DNA of 64,000 nucleotides. Source: Paraglaciecola sp. MB-3u-78 (GTDB lineage: Bacteria; Pseudomonadota; Gammaproteobacteria; Enterobacterales; Alteromonadaceae). The notes beneath the pieces are model-generated. The model was not told the DNA's origin, did not search any database, and saw only the letters and a program-made list of their open reading frames with translations. Both the position numbers and the translations under genes were made by a program. This document shows, piece after piece, positions 1 through 8,081 of this stretch. The DNA lies in the NCBI RefSeq assembly GCF_002835935.1, contig NZ_PJCF01000006.1:248001-312000 (forward strand), written 5' to 3'. Within the stretch, counting starts at the first letter, position 1. Each line of letters starts with the position of its first letter.

Positions 1-101
1 CTATCGGTTTGGGTCATGGCTTGTTTGGGATCTATTACGTCACAAGCTGCAAGGCTTAAGATAGCCGTCATTCCTGCAACCATTAAAATTTGTTTTTTCA
101 T
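1..101 (-). CDS. Lipoprotein, N-terminal part only
   Basis: The reverse strand from the ATG at 101 reads into the left window edge for 33 codons. The peptide starts MKKQILMVAGMTAILSLAAC, a lysine-rich n-region, a hydrophobic core and a lipobox (LAAC) whose Cys would be the lipidated residue, followed by DVIDPKQA. It is therefore an inner or outer membrane lipoprotein. The Asp after the Cys would favour inner-membrane retention by the Lol +2 rule. Too little is visible to name the family. It is divergent from the acyltransferase genes that follow. Confidence 0.6.
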   Translation of the reverse strand, partial: MKKQILMVAGMTAILSLAACDVIDPKQAMTQTD

Positions 102-280
102 AAGATGATGGACCATTGATAGAGACAAAAAAGAAAAGGTGGCTGGCGATATTACACATTTAATATTCAGAAATCTCGGTCAGACAAGTAAAATTCTATG
201 TCAACACAGCCTCAGAAAATTACAACTACATATCAAACACGATTTTAGTTTAAACTTATCTTAGTTTTATTGTAGCGGTG

Positions 281-1210
281 ATGTTTTTCAGTATGTTTTT
301 GACAATTTTTTCTCCCTTATTTGGGGCTATATCCTCATTAGGTTATTTGATTAACACCATATTTTGGTTGATACCGATTTTAATTTTTTCATTTCTGAAG
401 TTAATACCCATCAAAATATGGCAAACGTTTATGTCTTACTTGCTAGATGGGTGCGCCACGTTTTGGATATCTGTAAACAGTGTTAATCAGAATCTATTTA
501 GTCACACAAAGTTTGCAGCTTCGGGTCTAGAAGGCTTAAGCCAAAAGGATTGGTACTTGGTGATATCTAACCATCAATCTTGGGTTGATATCTTAGTGTT
601 ACAGCGTATTTTCAATCGTAAAATTCCTTTTCTTAAATTTTTTCTAAAAAAAGAATTAATTTGGGTGCCCTTTCTTGGTCTAGCATGGTGGGCGTTAGAC
701 TTTCCCTTTATGCATAGATACAGTAAAGCGTTATTAGCCAAACATCCTCACTTAAAAGGCAAAGATTTAGAAAACACCCGTAAGGCTTGCAAAAAATTTA
801 CATTTAAGCCAGTGAGTATCATGAATTTTGTAGAAGGTACGCGGCTAACAGAGCAAAAACGGACGCGCCAAGGGGCAAAGTTTCAACACTTACTTAAACC
901 CAAAGCTGGCGGCATGGCTTTTGTGTTAGGAGCCATGGGAGAGCAGCTACATAAATTACTTGATGTGACAATTCATTATCCAGAGGGGACGCCTACTTAC
1001 TGGGAGTTTGTCTGCGGAAAAGTCAAAAATGTACAAGTCCAGATTAAAGTATTATCTATTCAAGAATTACTGAATAGCGATGCCTATGGGCCTGACTACT
1101 TTGACGACCATATACAAAGGGTCAAATTTCAACGATGGCTAACAGAATTGTGGGAGCAAAAAGACCAAGATTTGCAGTCGCTTTTAGTCGAGAAATCACG
1201 AGATGTTTAG
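281..1210 (+). CDS. 1-acylglycerol-3-phosphate O-acyltransferase family (YihG-like), copy 1
   Basis: About 309 residues, a membrane-bound acyltransferase of the PlsC/LPLAT superfamily, closest in layout to E. coli YihG, which transfers acyl chains to lysophosphatidic acid at the inner membrane. Visible features are a hydrophobic N-terminal segment (residues 1-45), the catalytic H-x4-D box NHQSWVDI near residue 97, and the substrate box NFVEGTR near residue 183. GTG at 278 and ATG at 281 are both possible starts; neither has a clear Shine-Dalgarno. It overlaps the next paralogous acyltransferase by 8 nt, so the two are cotranscribed and probably translationally coupled. Confidence 0.85.
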   Translation: MFFSMFLTIFSPLFGAISSLGYLINTIFWLIPILIFSFLKLIPIKIWQTFMSYLLDGCATFWISVNSVNQNLFSHTKFAASGLEGLSQKDWYLVISNHQSWVDILVLQRIFNRKIPFLKFFLKKELIWVPFLGLAWWALDFPFMHRYSKALLAKHPHLKGKDLENTRKACKKFTFKPVSIMNFVEGTRLTEQKRTRQGAKFQHLLKPKAGGMAFVLGAMGEQLHKLLDVTIHYPEGTPTYWEFVCGKVKNVQVQIKVLSIQELLNSDAYGPDYFDDHIQRVKFQRWLTELWEQKDQDLQSLLVEKSRDV

Positions 1211-2099
1211 TGTGTTTCCAAGTTTTATTGTGTTCCCTGTGCATTTGACTTTACAAATGATAAGTCTAGCTTTTTGGGCACTATGCATCACTTTTCTTGG
1301 ATTGATAAAATTTATTCTGCCTTTTTCTTTTATCACTAAGCCCCTTAATATCATACTAAATCTGATGATGTGTGCATTTGGATTTTGTAGTGTGGCCTTA
1401 ATCAAATGTATGAACAATGTAGAGTTAGATTATGTAGTGGAAGGTGATCTGAGCAAGCAAGAATGGTATCTGATTGTAGCCAATCACCTTAGCTGGTTAG
1501 ATATTATTTTATTAACTGATTTTGCTGCTGGAAAAATTCCTGCACCAAAATTTTTTCTTAAAAAAGAATTGATTTGGCTACCTTTTGTTGGTCTTGGGGC
1601 TTGGGCATTAGATATGCCTTTTATGCAACGCTACAGCAAAGCCTTCTTGCAAAAAAATCCCCACCTAGAAGGTAAAGACATAACCACCACTAAAAAATCT
1701 TGTGAGAAATTTCGTCAGTTGCCAACTACAGTCATCAACTTTGTCGAAGGTAATCGATTTACCCCAGAAAAACAAAAAATTAAAAAAAGTCCGTTTGAAA
1801 ACCTTTTACCTCCTAAAGCAGGAGGCATTGCGTTTACCCTCGCCACTATGGGCGAGTTGTTTACGAGCGTGCTGGATATTACTGTCATTTATCCTGATAC
1901 CCAAGGTAGCCCCATGATGGCAATGTTAGGCGGTCGTCTAAAAAAGGTCATTCTACGAGTTAATGTGCATCCAGTGACTGATGAAATAATGGGTGACTAT
2001 TTTAATGATGAAAACTTTAAACATGGTTTTCAGAATTGGTTAAATTCGGTTTGGCAAAACAAAGATAAACTTATTACACATTTAAAAGGGACAAACTAA
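1203..2099 (+). CDS. 1-acylglycerol-3-phosphate O-acyltransferase family (YihG-like), copy 2
   Basis: 298 residues, clearly paralogous to the preceding gene: the blocks FFLKKELIWLPFVGLGAWALD, NHLSWLDI (H-x4-D catalytic box) and NFVEGNR are shared almost residue for residue. The N-terminus is hydrophobic (about residues 5-65), giving two or more membrane segments. It starts inside the end of copy 1, and its stop codon directly abuts the ATG of the MscS-type channel gene, so the three genes form one tight operon. Tandem copies suggest different acyl or lysophospholipid specificities, which is inference. Confidence 0.85.
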   Translation: MFSVFPSFIVFPVHLTLQMISLAFWALCITFLGLIKFILPFSFITKPLNIILNLMMCAFGFCSVALIKCMNNVELDYVVEGDLSKQEWYLIVANHLSWLDIILLTDFAAGKIPAPKFFLKKELIWLPFVGLGAWALDMPFMQRYSKAFLQKNPHLEGKDITTTKKSCEKFRQLPTTVINFVEGNRFTPEKQKIKKSPFENLLPPKAGGIAFTLATMGELFTSVLDITVIYPDTQGSPMMAMLGGRLKKVILRVNVHPVTDEIMGDYFNDENFKHGFQNWLNSVWQNKDKLITHLKGTN

Positions 2100-3350
2100 A
2101 TGCAAGAAGGTCATTACCTTTCAGATAATCTTTTATCGCTGTTTGAACATTTGGGTATTCAGGCCACCCCCCAAAGTTGGATATTTCAAGGGGTTGCCTT
2201 GCTCGGTATTTTACTGCTCGCTTGGCTAGCGAATTGGCTAACCAGAAGCATACTCAATAGCCGCTTACGAAAACTAGTCAGTAAGAGCAAAAATAAATTT
2301 GACGACGAATTGCATCAACATGGTTTTTTCAAACGCATCGGGCATATTATCCCGGCCCTTGTTATCTATTTACTCAGCCAATTACTCATTGAAAACCCAA
2401 CACTGTTAGCGTTTTTGCAAAAAACTGCGGTTATTTATGTGCTGATCTCGGCAGTGATGGCGCTCAGTGCCTTACTGAACACCATAGAGGATAGTTATAA
2501 TGCCTCGAATTTAGCTAAAAAGGCGCCGATTGCAGGATTCATCCAAGTCGCTAAATTATTTGTAGTAATTATCGCAGGTTTATTGATCATCTCTAACTTG
2601 ATGGACAAGTCACCATTATTATTACTCTCTGGTTTAGGCGCAGTGACTGCCATACTTTTATTGTTATTCCGAGATACTATTTTAGGTTTTGTTGCTGGTA
2701 TCCAAATAGCAGCAAATCGTATGGTCAATACCGGTGACTGGATTGAAATGCCAAAATATGGCGCAGATGGAGATGTATTACAGGTCGGCTTAACAACTGT
2801 CAAAGTGCAAAATTGGGATAAAACAATCTCTACTATTCCCACTTACGCATTGATTTCTGAGCCAGTAAAAAATTGGCGCGGTATGACCGAAAGTGGTGGA
2901 CGTCGCATTAAGCGTTCACTGAATATCGATATCCAAAGCATCCGTTTTTGTGACCAGGAAATGCTGGATGAATTTACTAAAATTCGTTACATAAAGAGCT
3001 ATATCCAAGCCAAACTCGAAAAGCTGCAACGTTTTCATAGTGAACAACACATCGACACTGCAGATTTAGTCAATAGTCGTAGGCTCACCAACATTGGCAC
3101 ATTACGCGCCTACATGCAGGCATACCTAGAAAATCACCCCGATATTAACAAAAACATGACGTTAATGGTGCGCCAGAGACCACCTACAGAACTTGGCCTG
3201 CCATTAGAAATTTATTGTTTTTGTGCAGATAAAAACTGGGTAAATTATGAAGGGATCCAAAGCGATATTTTTGATCACTTACTGGCGATATTGCCAGCTT
3301 TCAAGCTAAGAGCCTATCAACGTGTTAGCGATAGACCCCAAGCAATCTGA
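2100..3350 (+). CDS. MscS-family mechanosensitive channel, YbdG type
   Basis: 416 residues, the same length as E. coli YbdG, a miniconductance mechanosensitive channel that opens under osmotic downshock. The N-terminal half contains about five hydrophobic helices (residues 27-215). The pore-lining TM3 and the MscS beta domain follow, with LFRDTILGFVAGIQIAANRM and GDWIEMPKYGADGDV near residues 190-230. The C-terminal cytoplasmic domain includes the NSRRLTNIGTLRAY segment typical of the YbdG branch. The ATG follows the upstream stop without a gap. A membrane-lipid enzyme pair upstream and a tension-sensing channel downstream make functional sense, but that link is inference. Confidence 0.88.
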   Translation: MQEGHYLSDNLLSLFEHLGIQATPQSWIFQGVALLGILLLAWLANWLTRSILNSRLRKLVSKSKNKFDDELHQHGFFKRIGHIIPALVIYLLSQLLIENPTLLAFLQKTAVIYVLISAVMALSALLNTIEDSYNASNLAKKAPIAGFIQVAKLFVVIIAGLLIISNLMDKSPLLLLSGLGAVTAILLLLFRDTILGFVAGIQIAANRMVNTGDWIEMPKYGADGDVLQVGLTTVKVQNWDKTISTIPTYALISEPVKNWRGMTESGGRRIKRSLNIDIQSIRFCDQEMLDEFTKIRYIKSYIQAKLEKLQRFHSEQHIDTADLVNSRRLTNIGTLRAYMQAYLENHPDINKNMTLMVRQRPPTELGLPLEIYCFCADKNWVNYEGIQSDIFDHLLAILPAFKLRAYQRVSDRPQAI

Positions 3351-3384
3351 TGTGTGAGTCCCCCCAACATCAGGCTAAACCATA

Positions 3385-3582
3385 CTAAGCGATAGCCAAG
3401 GCATATACAAACACGGCAAATAGGCCCAAAGCCGACGCGCCAAAAAAGCCGAACTCAACCTTGGACTGCATCACATTTACACCTTCTGGGGTAGGTAAAA
3501 AGCTCATAATAATGCTGCTAATACCCAAAACAAAGGTGATTAATGTAAAACCAAATAAAATGGGTTCGTGCCAATTACTCAT
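3385..3582 (-). CDS. Small two-helix membrane protein, unknown function
   Basis: 65 residues with two hydrophobic helices (about residues 8-29 and 45-64) separated by a short polar loop (PTPEGVNVMQSKVE). A good Shine-Dalgarno (TAGGAA) lies 7-8 nt before the ATG, which supports it as a real gene. I do not recognise a family. It lies convergent to the MscS-type gene, with the IS1634-type element starting about 130 nt upstream of its start. Small proteins of this shape are often regulators or subunits of membrane complexes, but nothing here identifies a partner. Confidence 0.6.
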   Translation of the reverse strand: MSNWHEPILFGFTLITFVLGISSIIMSFLPTPEGVNVMQSKVEFGFFGASALGLFAVFVYALAIA

Positions 3583-3724
3583 GAGTCAATTCCTATGTAT
3601 ATCAAAATGGCCACATTATGCACCAAAAATCCAGAATGCCAAAAGACATAAAAGGAAAAAGGTATATTGCTTGATATAAATCATATGTCACCCATTGGCA
3701 TAAAACAGATCTTCCGCACCACTT

Positions 3725-5857
3725 TTAATAATAAATATGCTGGTATTCACTGCCCAGACAATCAATGATTATTTTTTGTCGTTCTTTTAGGTTTACCACT
3801 AACTCTTTCCCCTCAATATACAAGAGGGTCACCCCTTGAAAACACTGAAATACCCAACGGGCGGTGGGGTTTTGACTGGGTTTCTTCTTCATGTCTGGGA
3901 AGTAACGGTTTTGGACTTTTAACTGTTTACGTATTTGATGTTCTAACGAAGCGTAAACCATTAAGCAGCTGGTCATCACCATCAGTAGTGCTTCAATACG
4001 CTCTGGTTTTTTAAGGTAAATAGCACTGGTTAAAAAGTCGGGGCTCTTTAAGAATCGAAAGCCTTTTTCTACGGACTGCTGGGATTTGTAGGTACTGAGT
4101 ATCTTTTCCATGCTTAAATCATCCGCTAAATCATTACTAGCGATGATAAATAAGCCCAGCTGCTTCAACGCATCCTGTCGTTTTGCAAGACCAGTATAGA
4201 GGCTCCCTGTGATGTGATAATACTCACGTTTAGGCTGTTTGTCCTGGGAAGGGCGCCCTGCACCCGCGTAAACAGGCACCTTGTTGATCTGGCTGTCGAC
4301 CTCTTTCCCCTCAATATACAAGAGGGTCACCCCTTGAAAACACTGAAATACCCAACGGGCGGTGGGGTTTTGACTGGGTTTCTTCTTCATGTCTGGGAAG
4401 TAACGGTTTTGGACTTTTAACTGTTTACGTATTTGATGTTCTAACGAAGCGTAAACCATTAAGCAGCTGGTCATCACCATCAGTAGTGCTTCAATACGCT
4501 CTGGTTTTTTAAGGTAAATAGCACTGGTTAAAAAGTCGGGGCTCTTTAAGAATCGAAAGCCTTTTTCTACGGACTGCTGGGATTTGTAGGTACTGAGTAT
4601 CTTTTCCATGCTTAAATCATCCGCTAAATCATTACTAGCGATGATAAATAAGCCCAGCTGCTTCAACGCATCCTGTCGTTTTGCAAGACCAGTATAGAGG
4701 CTCCCTGTGATGTGATAATACTCACGTTTAGGCTGTTTGTCCTGGGAAGGGCGCCCTGCACCCGCGTAAACAGGCACCTTGTTGATCTGGCTGTCGACCA
4801 TCAGATAAGGCTGTTTGACTTCCCACTGCGCTAAAGCTTGTTTGGCATCCTCTTGGCATGCAAACTCCTGTTGACCCAATTTCTTGAAGGACTTACGGCC
4901 TTGTTCAAACTGTTTGAGCATCCGCTTATCCAGATTATGGCCTTCACGTTTTCTGGCTTGCTCACTGCATACCAGCAACCATTTTTGCGCCACATCACCA
5001 TAGCTCGTTTCGTGCCACACGCCTTGATAACCGTCGCTTATATCAACAAAGTCCAGTTGATGGGCTTGAGCGATTAAACTTTTCGCCTCGTTCAATGTTT
5101 GAGGAACACGGGTAATAAACAACTGATTGATTGCATCAAGATGAACAATACTTTCTTTGACATACAGCGCCGCATCGGCCACCAGATAGCGGCTCGCTTG
5201 TGCGGCTTTTAAGCTTTGGATATGAGACTTAACAATTTTTTTGAAACCTTCCATATCATTAGTGTTGCCGCTGGACGGCTTCATATATACCGGAATGCCC
5301 GACTGGTTTTCGCAAATAAGATTTAAGATCACCTGATTGAGCTCAGGTCGATGCTCTCTGGAGTAGCCTTTGGCGACCTGGATGCAGTTGAACTCATCCT
5401 CTGCTGGCCTACCTTGGCCGTCATAATGGAAACTCGTGGAGTCGAGATGAACAGAGTCACAAGGCAAGTCTAGGTGTTTAACTACGGCTTCACCAAGGGT
5501 TTGATAAAGGGCTGAAACGCCTTTTTCATACAGCGCATCCAGACAGCGACCTAGGGCATCATCGTTGATATGCTCAGGCTCGATCCCGGGTGCAATCAGT
5601 CGCTCAAGAGGTTTGTCCTCGAAATATTCGCTGTACATATGCAGGGTACGGCCAGTAAAGCCCAGGCCATTGATAATCATGGCGACAAAGAGCTGTCCAA
5701 AGCTGATATTTCTCTTGTCTGAGACGCCAAGAGCTTGATCAATAATTTGGGCTAAGCGGATTTCTTTGCAAAAACCGGCAACCAGACCGTGGTGTTCTAA
5801 TGTTTTAGTAAAAGGTGAGGACATAATTCTAGCTCTCAAAAGAGAGTAATAGATCAA
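3725..5857 (-). CDS. IS1634-family transposase, enlarged by an in-frame tandem duplication
   Basis: 710 residues where the family is usually about 540-560. DDE-type transposase features are visible: LHLDSTSFHYDG with a catalytic Asp, VADAALYVKE with the second Asp, and a C-terminal domain ending in the YKSQQSVEKGFRFLKSP block with the catalytic Glu. The extra length is exactly 166 codons: the segment from DSQINKVPVYAGAGRP to LLYIEGKE appears twice in a row. The duplication duplicates the Glu-bearing C-terminal block, so the protein would carry two copies of the last catalytic motif. Whether it still transposes is doubtful. It could also be an assembly artefact. Confidence 0.85.
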   Translation of the reverse strand: MIYYSLLRARIMSSPFTKTLEHHGLVAGFCKEIRLAQIIDQALGVSDKRNISFGQLFVAMIINGLGFTGRTLHMYSEYFEDKPLERLIAPGIEPEHINDDALGRCLDALYEKGVSALYQTLGEAVVKHLDLPCDSVHLDSTSFHYDGQGRPAEDEFNCIQVAKGYSREHRPELNQVILNLICENQSGIPVYMKPSSGNTNDMEGFKKIVKSHIQSLKAAQASRYLVADAALYVKESIVHLDAINQLFITRVPQTLNEAKSLIAQAHQLDFVDISDGYQGVWHETSYGDVAQKWLLVCSEQARKREGHNLDKRMLKQFEQGRKSFKKLGQQEFACQEDAKQALAQWEVKQPYLMVDSQINKVPVYAGAGRPSQDKQPKREYYHITGSLYTGLAKRQDALKQLGLFIIASNDLADDLSMEKILSTYKSQQSVEKGFRFLKSPDFLTSAIYLKKPERIEALLMVMTSCLMVYASLEHQIRKQLKVQNRYFPDMKKKPSQNPTARWVFQCFQGVTLLYIEGKEVDSQINKVPVYAGAGRPSQDKQPKREYYHITGSLYTGLAKRQDALKQLGLFIIASNDLADDLSMEKILSTYKSQQSVEKGFRFLKSPDFLTSAIYLKKPERIEALLMVMTSCLMVYASLEHQIRKQLKVQNRYFPDMKKKPSQNPTARWVFQCFQGVTLLYIEGKELVVNLKERQKIIIDCLGSEYQHIYY
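3803..4798. repeat. Perfect 498-bp direct tandem duplication inside the transposase
   Basis: Bases 3803-4300 and 4301-4798 read identically over 498 bp (166 codons), with no difference I could find by eye. The copies are directly adjacent, with only a single C of junction homology. Because the unit is a multiple of three, the reading frame survives. Perfect identity implies either a recent event or an assembly artefact. Confidence 0.95.
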
Positions 5858-6138
5858 GATCTGAGATCTACGTCAAGTTTTTTTTCATTATTCTTTAAAT
5901 CGTCTGTTTATTGACCAAAATTAATGGTTAATTTAAGTGCGGAACGACAGATAAAAGATTGGTGTGAAATAGTGGTCTAAAAGCTCACTTATTCGCTGTG
6001 TTCACTAACATCCTAAAAAATCATACCAAACTCAATCTCAAGTAAAGATTATCTCATTGTTTTTAATGAGTTTTTATTTCTGGCCTAAGCTTTGCTTTGT
6101 TCAATTGGAAACCATAATTAATCAGTTAGGAGAATTTT

Positions 6139-6930
6139 ATGCGTACTATGTTATTTGCTGGAGCTATAGTTTGTTGTTCACTTCCAGTCTTTGCCTTAGA
6201 TTCAAACAATACGTGCAACGTTGAGCTCAATGGCAACATGCAATTAGAAAACCACGTATTGGCAGCCACTTTAGACAACGATACCCGTATGACCATTGAC
6301 CAAGATAAAACATTGTATATTGACGGCATAGCTTTGACTCTGAATACAGAACAACAACACTGGGTAAATAACTATTATGATGGTATCAATCAAGCTGTGC
6401 CGCAAGCTGCAGCGATAGCGACAGATGCAATCGCGCTGGCAAGTACCGCATTAAACGAGGTATTCACCGAACTATTAGACTCAGATAATACAGCGCTAAC
6501 CGATTTATCTGAAAAATTACGTAACCTTGATCAACAAATCCAATACAACTTTTACGCAGATAATGGTGACATCCGTTTACATTCTGAGTCGTTTAAAAAC
6601 GGTGAGTTTTTTGGCGATCAATGGGAAGCGCAATTTGAGGACGCGATCGAAGACTTGGTCACAGATTCAGTTGGTCACTTAATGGTAGCCATAGGCACAC
6701 AGCTTATGTTTAGTGATGGAGACATGGGTGAGTTTGAACAAAAAATGGAACGTTTTGGCGAACAAATGGAACAAAAAGTGGAGTATCAAGCCTCCGCATT
6801 AGAGGAAAAAGCAGATGCCTTATGCTCGACCCTTGCTCAAGTAGATTTTGCTGAAACAAAATTACAGCAAATTAAACAACTAGCAGGATTAGATGTTATC
6901 CAAGTGCACGACCAACCACAACGTATGTGA
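6139..6930 (+). CDS. YggN-like periplasmic protein (DUF2884)
   Basis: 263 residues with a signal peptide (MRTMLFAGAIVCCSLPVFA, predicted cleavage after residue 19). The mature part begins with a short beta-rich segment (CNVELNGNMQLENHVL) followed by LTLNTEQQHWVNNYYDGINQ, the layout of the DUF2884/YggN family. The C-terminal half is acidic and helical (residues 190-250, EFEQKMERFGEQMEQKVE), probably a coiled coil. A Shine-Dalgarno TTAGGAGA lies 6 nt before the ATG. The function of the family is unknown. It stands alone downstream of the IS element. Confidence 0.8.
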   Translation: MRTMLFAGAIVCCSLPVFALDSNNTCNVELNGNMQLENHVLAATLDNDTRMTIDQDKTLYIDGIALTLNTEQQHWVNNYYDGINQAVPQAAAIATDAIALASTALNEVFTELLDSDNTALTDLSEKLRNLDQQIQYNFYADNGDIRLHSESFKNGEFFGDQWEAQFEDAIEDLVTDSVGHLMVAIGTQLMFSDGDMGEFEQKMERFGEQMEQKVEYQASALEEKADALCSTLAQVDFAETKLQQIKQLAGLDVIQVHDQPQRM

Positions 6931-6981
6931 TAATGTTTGAGTAACCTGAACTCTGGTTAAATACTAATTTGGACAATATAA

Positions 6982-7794
6982 ATGCAAATAGCAGTGGTAG
7001 GCTGTGGTTGGTTGGGATTGCCCCTTGCAATGAGTCTTCAAAAAGGTGGCCACGATATTGTGGCCACACGTCGTTCTGAAGTTGGTTGTTCACAATTACG
7101 GTCACTCGGACTCACTTGTGTGCAGTTCGAGCTAGGTGCCTCACTTAATCATGAAAAATTTGCGCCACTTTTCAACAGTGACTTACTCATTTTAAATATT
7201 CCTGTTGGCCGCAAAGCAACATCTTTTGATGAATTTAGCACCAATATGAATGACTTATTAATGCAAGCTGTTGATAGCAACATTAAGCACGTTATATTTG
7301 TCAGTACTACGTCAGTATATGGTGATCAAAATGCAACTTTTTCAGAGAAAAGTCCAGCGAACCCAGTTACTGTATCAGGCAAAATCAATTTGAAGGTTGA
7401 ACAAATAGTACAGGAATATTTTGTTGCGAAAGCCACCATACTTAGACCTGCGGGACTAGTTGGTGAGGATAGGCATCCAGCACACTATCTGGCAGGAAAA
7501 GCTGAACTAGCAGCGCCAAACAGGGTAGTTAATTTAGTGCATCAACAGGATGTTATTCAAAGTATTGAATCTATTATCGAAAACAAAATTTGGGGACATA
7601 CTTTAGTGCTCAGCGCCTTAGAACATCCTAACAGACAAGATTATTATACTTGGGCGGCGGCGCAGCTCAGTATTGCTGCCCCCTCATTCATCGCAGAACA
7701 AGGACAAGCAAGTGGTAAACTAATCAATGCCAGTAGAAGCCTAGGTATACTCGGTATACACCTTAAATACCCTAGCCCTTACGATATGCTCTAA
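6982..7794 (+). CDS. NAD(P)-dependent epimerase/dehydratase, YeeZ-like SDR
   Basis: 270 residues. The N-terminus has a Rossmann dinucleotide motif (VVGCGWLGLPLA, residues 5-16), as in the extended SDR family, and the central HVIFVSTTSVYGD block resembles the S/Y region of sugar epimerases. The length and the GCGWLG form match E. coli YeeZ, an SDR of unknown substrate. TSVYGDQ carries the catalytic Tyr, but the usual YxxxK lysine is not in its normal place: the following segment is KINLKVEQIV. The substrate cannot be assigned. Confidence 0.75.
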   Translation: MQIAVVGCGWLGLPLAMSLQKGGHDIVATRRSEVGCSQLRSLGLTCVQFELGASLNHEKFAPLFNSDLLILNIPVGRKATSFDEFSTNMNDLLMQAVDSNIKHVIFVSTTSVYGDQNATFSEKSPANPVTVSGKINLKVEQIVQEYFVAKATILRPAGLVGEDRHPAHYLAGKAELAAPNRVVNLVHQQDVIQSIESIIENKIWGHTLVLSALEHPNRQDYYTWAAAQLSIAAPSFIAEQGQASGKLINASRSLGILGIHLKYPSPYDML

Positions 7795-8081
7795 AAATTC
7801 GATTACTGCGACCTGTACTAAAACGATATTAATTTGTTGCCGTGCAGCGCTAACGTCCCAAAAAGTAACAATAAAAACGCGACTTGCCGCCTGAAACCAC
7901 TAATTTAACGCAGCATCCCAAAACAAAAAAAGGGCATATACACCTGGCTAAGTTTAATACTGCCTCAATGGAAGGGAGGGCTTACAATCTATCTGTTTAG
8001 TCTCGCTCATTTCTATGGTGATTATCACTTAAGCGAGCGAATTCAAGCCAAAAAAGGGATTGCCCACATCATTAGGGGGGA

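Larger units (their letters stand above)
3711..5946 (-). mobile_element. IS1634-type insertion sequence with internal duplication
   Basis: The element is defined by terminal inverted repeats TTCCGCAC (3712-3719) and GTGCGGAA (5937-5944). A 6-bp direct repeat ACAGAT on both sides (3705-3710 and 5947-5952) fits a target-site duplication. The repeats are offset by one base relative to the duplications, so the exact ends are uncertain by 1-2 nt. The element is about 2236 bp; without the 498-bp internal duplication it would be about 1738 bp, normal for the IS1634 family. It sits between the small membrane-protein gene and the YggN-like gene and appears to interrupt only intergenic DNA. Confidence 0.8.

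Noticed and set aside
4838-5077. Plus-strand reading inside the IS1634 transposase gene
   Set aside because: It is a shadow of the transposase, which has clear family motifs on the minus strand.
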